From: Planctomycetota bacterium
Lineage (GTDB): Bacteria > Planctomycetota > Phycisphaerae > WQYP01
Direction: 5' to 3'
Assembly: GCA_021852245.1 (NCBI GenBank)
Contig: JAJZNY010000482.1
Span: 1 to 5,140 of the forward strand
Length of the DNA stretch: 5,140 nt
Position numbers and translations under genes: made by a program. This document shows, one piece after another, positions 1-4,789 of this stretch. The notes under the pieces were generated by a model that ran no database searches, was not told the DNA's origin, and worked only from the letters and a program-made list of their open reading frames with translations. Each line of letters opens with the position of its first letter. The stretch's first letter is position 1.

Positions 1-128
1 TTGAATTTACGTGCGGACCGGCCCGTTATCTTGATACCCACACCGCCGAGATACTTCGCTTTACCCCGGTAGGTGCACTGGCGGCCAATGCGGGTTTTCC
101 GACCGGTGAAATGACAAACATGAGGCAT
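1..128 (-). CDS. rpmB: Large ribosomal subunit protein bL28, N-terminal part (runs off the left edge)
   Basis: Structural protein of the 50S ribosomal subunit. The minus strand reads from an ATG at 128-126 without a stop to the window edge, giving 42 complete codons of a protein usually about 60-90 residues long, so the 3' part lies outside the window. The translation starts MPHVCHFTGRKTRIG and continues with RGKAKYLGGVGIKITGR. The pattern of a Cys near residue 5, then TGRK, a short basic stretch and a basic continuation is that of bL28. The RGKAKYLGGVG block resembles planctomycete versions (recalled, not searched). The start is fixed by AAAGGA at 143-138, nine bases upstream, and by a promoter about 40 bases upstream of the start. 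The gene is divergent from the RHS/WG module to its right. An open frame on the plus strand across the same bases is only its shadow. Identification is confident; the length and downstream partners cannot be seen. Confidence 0.9.
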   Translation of the reverse strand, partial: MPHVCHFTGRKTRIGRQCTYRGKAKYLGGVGIKITGRSARKF

Positions 129-137
129 AACCAAATA

Positions 138-143
138 TCCTTT
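138..143 (-). promoter_or_regulatory. Ribosome binding site of rpmB
   Basis: AAAGGA on the minus strand lies nine bases upstream of the ATG at 128. This is good Shine-Dalgarno placement and supports that start over any other. Confidence 0.75.
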
Positions 144-165
144 ACCAGGAACAAAACACGTCGAA

Positions 166-193
166 ATTATACCGAAAACCCATTTTTCGACAA
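166..193 (-). promoter_or_regulatory. Probable sigma-70 type promoter of rpmB
   Basis: On the minus strand there is TTGTCG (193-188, four of six matches to TTGACA), a 16-base spacer, then a perfect TATAAT (171-166). Transcription would start near 159 and give a leader of roughly 30 bases that contains the AAAGGA ribosome binding site. The arrangement is what a strongly expressed ribosomal protein gene would have. It also marks the left limit of the accessory DNA: everything from about 200 rightwards lies upstream of this promoter. Confidence 0.7.
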
Positions 194-199
194 GCGCGT

Positions 200-225
200 C
201 ACCGCCCGCCCGTGCCCGGGCGGTG
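200..225. repeat. GC-rich inverted repeat upstream of the rpmB promoter
   Basis: CACCGCCC (200-207) pairs perfectly with GGGCGGTG (218-225) around a 10-base loop. No T-run follows on either strand, so it is not a textbook intrinsic terminator. It could terminate weakly, bind a protein, or be a dispersed intergenic palindrome. It sits between the rpmB promoter and the repeats that bound the RHS module. Confidence 0.5.
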
Positions 226-245
226 GGAACGTCGGAAAGAGTATC

Positions 246-265
246 GGGACGCAGGGGAACGCAGA
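246..265 (+). repeat. 20-bp element A, left copy
   Basis: This 20-mer (starting GGGACGCAGG and ending GAACGCAGA) occurs again, exactly, on the opposite strand at 2575-2594. It is built of GACGCAGG-like units and resembles, from memory, a dispersed intergenic repeat of many environmental bacterial genomes with a core like GGACGCAGAGG. A degenerate further piece (ACCGCTGAACGCAGAG) follows at about 379-394. No coding role is seen. Confidence 0.6.
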
Positions 266-287
266 TGAAATGGGGGTGCGGGCGTCG

Positions 288-362
288 CGGCAGCTTTCGC
301 GCATCGCCCCGGCGCGTTATGATTTGACAAAGAATTCCATCTTGAGGCCGTCTTATGGTCGC
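288..362 (+). repeat. Imperfect direct repeat B, left copy (upstream of RHS tip)
   Basis: These 75 bp match 2469-2541 in the same orientation at roughly 80 percent identity, with one 2-base gap near the right end. The best blocks are CCCCGGCGCGTTATG, GATTCCAT/AATTCCAT, TTGAGGCCG and ATGGTCGC. All four differences in the first 34 bases are transitions, which looks like two diverged members of one family. The two copies bracket the RHS-tip and WG genes. The right part carries a GAGG and ATG that appear to serve as the start of the RHS-tip gene. Confidence 0.7.
344..347 (+). promoter_or_regulatory. Ribosome binding site of the RHS-tip gene, inside repeat B
   Basis: GAGG, within TTGAGG, lies seven bases upstream of the ATG at 355. 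The same GAGG and ATGGTCGC are present in the right copy of repeat B with a 5-base spacing (2525-2528 and 2534), so the start signal is part of the repeat and not of the RHS sequence. Confidence 0.5.
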
Positions 363-1134
363 ATGTACTGAAATATCAACCGCTGAACGCAGAGTAAAAC
401 ATCTTTGTACCCGTCGCGAAGTTCGCGTTGAAAACAGCGGCTGCCGGTATGACGCCGAAACGGATAATTATTATGTGCGGAACCGGTATTATTCGCCGAC
501 GCTCGGCCGGTGGCTCACTCGCGATCCGATCGGGTATCAGGGCGGAATCAATCTTTACGGCTACGTCAATTCCTCGCCGGTGGGGAATGTGGACGCGAGG
601 GGGTTGTGGTATAACGATCAGTGGTTCGGCTTCAACGACCCGGCCTTCCAGGCTTGGGTGCATAGGCAGATGAAGGGTAAGGGCGATGAGGACATCTCGA
701 GCAAGGAGGACATGAAAGCACTCTATGAGCGGTGGGAAGAGGAAGGGAAGCCCAATGGCGAGGGGCACAAAACCGACAGACCGAAGGGCGGCGGCGGTGG
801 GCCAAAATGCCAGAAGAAGCCATGGTCAGGCAAGCGGGGCGGAAAGCGGGACTTCGGAAAATACCAGGCAATCGGCACATTGATCGAGCTGGGGGCTGCC
901 TACGCCTACGACCAATCCGGGATACCCCGTGGCTTACACAACGTCGGGGAATCGGCCCAAACCGTTGGGTGCGACGTCGGGCAATTGGCCCACTCCATTG
1001 GCGCAATTCCCGGGGAAATCGGGGCCGCTGTGGGTAATGCCTGGACGGCGGTCGGCAACTGGTTCACCGGCCCCAGCGAGCCGGTGGTGGAGGAGCCCGT
1101 TGGGCCGGATGAGGTTGTAATCCCCGCGGAGTGA
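355..1134 (+). CDS. Orphan RHS-family C-terminal tip protein (no RHS shell), possible toxin tip
   Basis: This 259-residue protein contains the conserved end of the RHS/YD-repeat core and a variable C-terminus. Residues 1-25 come from repeat-derived DNA and have no RHS character. Residues 31-86 hold the core end: YDAETDNYYVRNRYYSP, GRWLTRDPIG, GGINLYGYV and NVDARGLW. In full RHS proteins this segment closes the shell and precedes the toxin. Residues 87-140 carry a polar block (AFQAWVHRQMKG, then YERWEEEGKPNGEG) that I recall after planctomycete RHS cores but cannot name. A Gly/Lys-rich basic linker spans about 144-168. Residues 170-237 are Gly/Ala-rich and moderately hydrophobic, and the end is acidic. 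RHS proteins are usually over 1000 residues; here an in-frame TGA at 343-345 excludes an upstream extension, so this is an orphan tip or a remnant. It lacks a signal peptide. The start at 355 has GAGG seven bases before it. The stop overlaps the start of the WG-repeat gene (GTGA). No catalytic toxin motif is recognised. Confidence 0.8.
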   Translation: MVACTEISTAERRVKHLCTRREVRVENSGCRYDAETDNYYVRNRYYSPTLGRWLTRDPIGYQGGINLYGYVNSSPVGNVDARGLWYNDQWFGFNDPAFQAWVHRQMKGKGDEDISSKEDMKALYERWEEEGKPNGEGHKTDRPKGGGGGPKCQKKPWSGKRGGKRDFGKYQAIGTLIELGAAYAYDQSGIPRGLHNVGESAQTVGCDVGQLAHSIGAIPGEIGAAVGNAWTAVGNWFTGPSEPVVEEPVGPDEVVIPAE

Positions 1135-2252
1135 TTTGGGCTATGGACCGTAAAACGCAGGCTTCAAGCGGCGAGGCAGGCTTTGACCAAGCGAAAGGCG
1201 GCGCGGCGCGCGCCGCTGGCGGCCGCAGCAAAACCTTAATACCTTGGCGCTTAACGCCAGGGAAGGCCGGTCTCGGCTACCTGGACAACCGCGGCGATGT
1301 CGCCATACCACCGCGGTTTGACTACGTAGGTGGTTTCCACGACGGTGCGGCGGCCGTCGGCCTGGGCGGACGGTACGGTATCATCGGGGTTGACGGTAAA
1401 TTCCTATTGCCGCTGAGCGAAAAATTTGGACAGATATACGAGCTCGGTGAGGGCCTATGGAGCTTCCACAGGCGTCGGAAGATAGGCGCGATCGACACCG
1501 GTGGAAACGTGATGTTTCCACCAACATTCCATAGTATCCGCTCTTTCGTCGGCGGTGTGGCCAATGCGGCGACAGGGCCCAATTCTTGGGGGTTCATCGA
1601 TGCCTCGGGCAAGCCGCTGGTGGAGTTTTGTTACGACGAGACATCCGATTTTTCCGAGGGGTTGGCAGGTTTTGAGCTCGGTGGCGCCAGCGGGTACTTG
1701 GACCGGGACATGAGAATTAAAATTGGGCCAAGCCGCTGCAGGCAGTTTGCGGGGAGGTTCCGTGGCGGGGTTGCGTTTTTTCGGGAGCGCGGCCTGGTCG
1801 GGCTCATCAATACCGAGGGTGAGGTTGTCATCGAGTTCCGGTTCAAACGGGCTCTCGGCCTAAGCGAGGGCCTTATCTGGGTGCGGGTTGGCAGGCTATG
1901 GAGAGCCATCAGGACCGACGGGGAATTCGCCTTCGAGGCCAGGTTTTTAGCCGGTAAGTACGACCACGGAGGGAGGATTGGGCGCGTAGAGATTGTGCCC
2001 TCGCCTTTCCACCACGGCTTGGCCCGCGTCGGGGTACAGCGGCAGGGCGAGTTCCGATTCGGCTTTGTGGACACCACCGGGAGGTTTGCTATCCCGCCGA
2101 TTTTCCCGCGTGCTCAAGATTCCTTTTTTTATGGTGGGTTCGCCCGGGTCTTTTTTGAGGAGCCTAAACGCGGCGGCTACCACTTGGCGAGCCTTATAAA
2201 CACGCGCGGTGAGGTTCTTTACGGGCCCCGAAAAGGGGACGTTGTTGCCTGA
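1131..2252 (+). CDS. WG-repeat (KWG-type) protein, putative immunity or partner of the RHS tip
   Basis: A 373-residue protein made almost wholly of WG (KWG-type) beta repeats of about 30-35 residues. Units begin near residues 47 (GLGYLDNRGDVAIPP), 81 (RYGIIGVDGK), 117 (KIGAIDTGGN), 152 (SWGFIDASGK), 186 (ASGYLDRD), 222 (LVGLINTEGE), 256 (LWRAIRTDGE), 308 (FRFGFVDTTGR) and 351 (HLASLINTRGE). Most are followed by phrases such as FxEGLAxF or FxGGVAxA. Such repeats are thought to form a repeat scaffold for protein binding; no enzyme motif is visible. There is no signal peptide or membrane segment, so it should be cytoplasmic. The GTG at 1131 overlaps the RHS-tip stop by four bases, a layout typical of coupled translation. 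The alternative ATG at 1143 has GGAG 11 bases upstream and would shorten the protein by four residues. Its place directly behind an RHS tip is where immunity genes sit, so an immunity role is inferred from context only. The family is confident; the role is not. Confidence 0.85.
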   Translation: MIWAMDRKTQASSGEAGFDQAKGGAARAAGGRSKTLIPWRLTPGKAGLGYLDNRGDVAIPPRFDYVGGFHDGAAAVGLGGRYGIIGVDGKFLLPLSEKFGQIYELGEGLWSFHRRRKIGAIDTGGNVMFPPTFHSIRSFVGGVANAATGPNSWGFIDASGKPLVEFCYDETSDFSEGLAGFELGGASGYLDRDMRIKIGPSRCRQFAGRFRGGVAFFRERGLVGLINTEGEVVIEFRFKRALGLSEGLIWVRVGRLWRAIRTDGEFAFEARFLAGKYDHGGRIGRVEIVPSPFHHGLARVGVQRQGEFRFGFVDTTGRFAIPPIFPRAQDSFFYGGFARVFFEEPKRGGYHLASLINTRGEVLYGPRKGDVVA

Positions 2253-2468
2253 TCGCGATGGCGGCTCTTTTTTTACCATGTCAAGAAGAAAATCATGTTG
2301 AGATGCCGTTAGCACCTATCCAATCTGGGCTTCCCCGAGGAATGGTGGACACAGAACCGAGTTGGCATAATGCCGCGAAGAGTGCGGCGCCAGACATCCA
2401 GTTTGGCACGGTGAATGCGATGCCGCAGGTGGGGCTACTATCAAATGTTGTGGATGGATGCAATCAGG

Positions 2469-2541
2469 CGGCAACTTCCGCGCACCACCCCGGCGCGTTA
2501 TGTTCCAACTAAGGATTCCATTTTGAGGCCGATATGGTCGC
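2469..2541 (+). repeat. Imperfect direct repeat B, right copy (downstream of WG gene)
   Basis: The right copy of the repeat at 288-362, in the same orientation. It keeps CCCCGGCGCGTTATG, GATTCCAT, TTGAGGCCG and ATGGTCGC. Its GAGG/ATG pair here would start only a ten-codon peptide (MVAANGLRPQ, stop), so this copy does not drive a gene. Position and orientation suggest either target-flanking copies of a dispersed repeat or the junctions of an inserted segment. Confidence 0.7.
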
Positions 2542-2574
2542 GGCTAATGGCCTGCGGCCCCAGTAACCTCAACC

Positions 2575-2594
2575 TCTGCGTTCCCCTGCGTCCC
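2575..2594 (-). repeat. 20-bp element A, right copy, inverted
   Basis: Exact reverse complement of 246-265. On the plus strand it reads TCTGCGTTCCCCTGCGTCCC, and it continues with CTGCGGTTAAATC, which extends the same periodic CTGCG motif. It lies 33 bases beyond the right copy of repeat B, whereas the left copy lies 22 bases before the left copy of B. The outer elements are therefore inverted while the inner ones are direct. Confidence 0.6.
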
Positions 2595-2642
2595 CTGCGG
2601 TTAAATCGGTGTCTCTCTTTTTTCCTTTTGCTCGGCCCGTGA

Positions 2643-2680
2643 TTCACCTGCTTTGCGGCCGCCGCGTCTCCTGCGGTGAA
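2643..2680. repeat. Imperfect inverted repeat with nested GC palindrome
   Basis: TTCACC (2643-2648) pairs with GGTGAA (2675-2680), and inside it GCGGC (2655-2659) pairs with GCCGC (2661-2665) around one base. No T-run follows on either strand, so a terminator function is not supported. It may be part of the dispersed repeat continuing from element A. Confidence 0.35.
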
Positions 2681-2734
2681 AATGACGCCCCTCCCGCGTC
2701 CATGGGCATTCGCGAAGTCGAAACGGTTGCCATA

Positions 2735-2760
2735 CCCCCCGTTGCGTTTTTTTGGGGGGG
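2735..2760. repeat. C6/G7 homopolymer inverted repeat
   Basis: CCCCCC (2735-2740) faces GGGGGGG (2754-2760) across a 13-base spacer that ends in T7. It can form a GC hairpin, and the G-run may be length-variable. The T-run is in the loop rather than after the stem, so it is not a standard terminator. Confidence 0.35.
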
Positions 2761-2780
2761 ACCCATTGCGGCGGTGCGTC

Positions 2781-2834
2781 ATTCTGATACCGCCCGGGAA
2801 ATCACTGCGGGTCCACGCCCCGGTATCGGATACC
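2781..2834. repeat. Inverted repeat pair with a 13-bp palindrome
   Basis: GATACCG (2786-2792) pairs with CGGTATC (2821-2827). The right arm also belongs to a near-perfect palindrome, GGTATC-G-GATACC (2822-2834). The left arm is preceded by ATTCT and the right arm is followed by AGAAAT, which extends the symmetry. It lies about 77 bases beyond the DUF202 stop codon and could be an RNA 3' structure or a protein site. Confidence 0.4.
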
Positions 2835-2910
2835 AGAAATTCGGTCATGCACCCTTCATTCCCGTATGTCGGCATCCCAGCGGCCTGCTGTATCGTACGG
2901 CGCCGCATGG

Positions 2911-3303
2911 CTATCGAATGTTGATCAAATAAACAGCGATTCCGATGCCGATAATCGACATCACGATGGCAATCAGAACCGATGGCTGCCACTTCGGTGC
3001 CTTGGGACTCTCACCCCGCCGCAGATGCGAAACGGTTTTCAAAAACCGTGCACTGGCAATGATGTTCACCAGCACGCCGAGTAAAACCAGTGCCACACCG
3101 ATCCACACCGAAAGCGACTGATCGGCGGAGATTTTCATGTGAACATCCCGCAACTCCGCCAATTTACGCAGGAACAGCCCGAATTTGGAAACGACAAACC
3201 CGAATCCCATCAGCGCCAAGCCGGTTCGGAGCCAGGCCAACATGGTGCGTTCCGCCGCCAATTCCGTATTTAAGTCATATTTACCGACTGGTTCGCTCGC
3301 CAC
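2911..3303 (-). CDS. DUF202 (YidH-like) small integral membrane protein
   Basis: A 130-residue inner-membrane protein of the DUF202/YidH family; the molecular function of the family is unknown to me. The signature is [20 protein letters not shown] followed by FGFVVSKFG. With the start chosen here the membrane segments lie at about 27-45, 66-84 and 109-128, the usual three for this family, and the length is close to the 115-130 residues that are normal. The start is the GTG at 3303, which has GGAG at 3315-3312 eight bases upstream and lies 22 bases beyond the GH28 stop. An ATG at 3351 would add 16 residues but overlaps the GH28 gene by 26 bases, and its GGAG is only one base away. It follows the GH28 gene on the same strand and is probably co-transcribed. 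Nothing links it mechanistically to pectin breakdown. The family call is strong; the exact start is moderate. Confidence 0.88.
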   Translation of the reverse strand: MASEPVGKYDLNTELAAERTMLAWLRTGLALMGFGFVVSKFGLFLRKLAELRDVHMKISADQSLSVWIGVALVLLGVLVNIIASARFLKTVSHLRRGESPKAPKWQPSVLIAIVMSIIGIGIAVYLINIR

Positions 3304-3311
3304 AGGTTCAT

Positions 3312-3315
3312 CTCC
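3312..3315 (-). promoter_or_regulatory. Ribosome binding site deciding the GTG start of the DUF202 gene
   Basis: GGAG on the minus strand is eight bases before the GTG at 3303. The competing ATG at 3351 has no properly spaced site. This favours the shorter protein. Confidence 0.55.
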
Positions 3316-3325
3316 ACGCAGACCA

Positions 3326-4789
3326 TCAAGGATTGGCAGCCGTTGACGCATTCTCCATCCGCGGCGCCGGATGCAAAAATACCGGTGCCGGTGCGTTTTG
3401 CCAATGAATAAGATTGACATGCTCGCACACCACCGGCGGACGAATATCCGGATGGGTGAGCTTGAACGTCACATTTTCGAAGTAGATCGATTTGACGTAC
3501 CGTGCAAACATGCCGTAGGCCGGGTAATAAAGCGAAAACATGTCGATATCCGGAAACGCCTTGATTCGCTCAGGAACGTATACATCCTCATCACTCGCGG
3601 TCCCTCCGCCTGAAAGGGTCAGATGAATATTTTCCAGTGCGACATGACCGATCCGATGGTGTGGAATACCGCTCATGACGATACCGGTCGGGAAAAGCAG
3701 TCGGCTCTCCGGCGCAACGGTCGCTGATACGTTGCGGATCACCACATTGGTGATCGTGCCGGGCGTCAGCGGCTTCTGCCCGGGATGGAAGGTGGAAAGC
3801 CTGCCGCCAAGCCGGATGAAGATCGGCACATCGACATTGAACATCTGAATGTGATCAAAGCGGATGTTGTTGATATGACCTCCATCCACCGACATGATCT
3901 TGATGCCGCCAAGCCGACAATTAATAAATTTACAGTGTGTGCAGTGAATGTCGGTGAAGGTGCCGCGCGATTCGCTTCCGAATTTGAACGCTGCGCAGAG
4001 GCTCTGCAGCGTGCAATCCTTGACACGGATATGAGCACACGGCATCCGGGTGGTGGTCTTCATGCAGATGGAATCATCTTCTGAATTGATATGACACCGG
4101 CGGATGAAGACCATCTGCGAAGAGTCGATATCAATGCCGTCGTTGTTGTAATTCGCATGGTTGTAGATGTGAATATGCGATATGTGGACATTCAGCGATT
4201 GATACAGATTCAGCCCCCACGCCGCCGACTGCCGAAGGTGAATGTTGTGCACCTGCACGCCGCTGCACCCGGCGAGCCGGATCAGAAACGGCCGATTGCC
4301 GGTAAATCCGTAGCCGTTGCCGTCAATAATCCCGTGACCGTCGATTCCGATATCCGTTGCGTGATCCGCTCCGACGAGGCAGTAGCCGAAGGGCTGGCCG
4401 TCACCGTCAATAAAAGGATCGACCTTGAAGTAATCATGGATATCCGGACTGCCGCGAATCTCGGCCCCTTTTTCCACGTGGAGCGTCACGTTACTTTTGA
4501 GCACGATCGTGCCGGTGAGATAAGTTCCGGGTGGTACATTCACCACGCCGCCGCCATGTTGATGGCAGTAATCGATGGCCTTCTGTATGGCGGTGGTGTC
4601 AAGTTTAACGCCGTTGCCCACAGCACCGAATCGGGTAATGGTGCAGTCTCCGCTGCGCAGCGAGCCCGCTTTGTGGTATCCGCTCTGAACGGACCAGAAT
4701 ACGACCAGCACCAGAATCACCAGCGTGGCAATCAATATGATGTTGATCCAGAAGTCTTTGCGTAACGCCACCTTGCACCGCCTGTCCAT
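3326..4789 (-). CDS. Membrane-anchored GH28 family glycoside hydrolase (polygalacturonase/rhamnogalacturonase-like)
   Basis: A 487-residue enzyme of glycoside hydrolase family 28, which hydrolyses galacturonic-acid linkages in pectin-like polysaccharides on a right-handed beta-helix. Residues 13-32 are a strong hydrophobic segment after a basic N-terminus ([12 protein letters not shown]), a signal-anchor that places the catalytic part outside the cytoplasm. The helix domain opens with [10 protein letters not shown] (about 51-60) and [12 protein letters not shown]. Active-site blocks are [10 protein letters not shown] (215-224), [10 protein letters not shown] (236-245, the paired Asp), FGSES (270-274) where fungal enzymes have GHG, and GGIKIMS (294-300). 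The GSES form with a preceding Cys-Ala-Ala is, from memory, common in bacterial GH28 proteins. The start was chosen at the ATG at 4789 because it places the anchor at the N-terminus; an upstream ATG at 4873 would add 28 residues without signal character. Neither has a strong ribosome binding site. The DUF202 gene follows after 22 bases. The exact substrate cannot be told. Confidence 0.9.
   Translation of the reverse strand: MDRRCKVALRKDFWINIILIATLVILVLVVFWSVQSGYHKAGSLRSGDCTITRFGAVGNGVKLDTTAIQKAIDYCHQHGGGVVNVPPGTYLTGTIVLKSNVTLHVEKGAEIRGSPDIHDYFKVDPFIDGDGQPFGYCLVGADHATDIGIDGHGIIDGNGYGFTGNRPFLIRLAGCSGVQVHNIHLRQSAAWGLNLYQSLNVHISHIHIYNHANYNNDGIDIDSSQMVFIRRCHINSEDDSICMKTTTRMPCAHIRVKDCTLQSLCAAFKFGSESRGTFTDIHCTHCKFINCRLGGIKIMSVDGGHINNIRFDHIQMFNVDVPIFIRLGGRLSTFHPGQKPLTPGTITNVVIRNVSATVAPESRLLFPTGIVMSGIPHHRIGHVALENIHLTLSGGGTASDEDVYVPERIKAFPDIDMFSLYYPAYGMFARYVKSIYFENVTFKLTHPDIRPPVVCEHVNLIHWQNAPAPVFLHPAPRMENASTAANP

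Larger units (their letters stand above)
2253..2910. other. Convergent intergenic region rich in repeats, no convincing gene
   Basis: These 658 bases separate the WG-repeat gene (plus) from the DUF202 gene (minus). Short open frames exist on both strands but show no recognisable domain and run through repeat DNA. Just after the WG gene is a T7 run (2268-2274) preceded by only a weak pairing around ATCGCGAT (2252-2259), so any intrinsic terminator there is poor. Positions 2275-2468 hold nothing I recognise apart from a short GCCGC/GCGGC pairing near 2372-2388. From 2469 rightwards come repeat B, element A and three inverted repeats, listed separately. No clear terminator is seen for the leftward DUF202 transcript. 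Confidence 0.6.

Noticed and set aside
324..329. Perfect TTGACA inside the left copy of repeat B, as a possible -35 box for the RHS-tip gene
   Set aside because: No -10-like hexamer lies 16-18 bases downstream, and the hexamer is not kept in the right copy.
3..371. Plus-strand open frame across the left end, ending at 371
   Set aside because: Its first part is the complement of rpmB and the rest runs through repeats; no domain is recognisable.
2247..2274. Intrinsic terminator after the WG-repeat gene
   Set aside because: There is a T7 run, but the preceding pairing is only a few base pairs around ATCGCGAT and is separated from the T-run.
288..2541. CRISPR array or integron-type cassette array
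   Set aside because: Only two repeat copies about 2.1 kb apart, with no regular spacing and no integrase or cas gene.
2258..2642. Two overlapping plus-strand open frames after the WG gene
   Set aside because: No homology recognised, poor start context, and they cross repeat B and element A; the translated similarity between the two B copies (PARY...SILRP) follows from the DNA repeat.
2498..2992. Minus-strand open frame of 164 codons
   Set aside because: It overlaps the 3' end of the DUF202 gene in another frame and the rest is repeat DNA read backwards.
4091..4765. Plus-strand open frame of 224 codons
   Set aside because: Antisense shadow of the GH28 gene, whose motifs and repeat structure are clear on the other strand.
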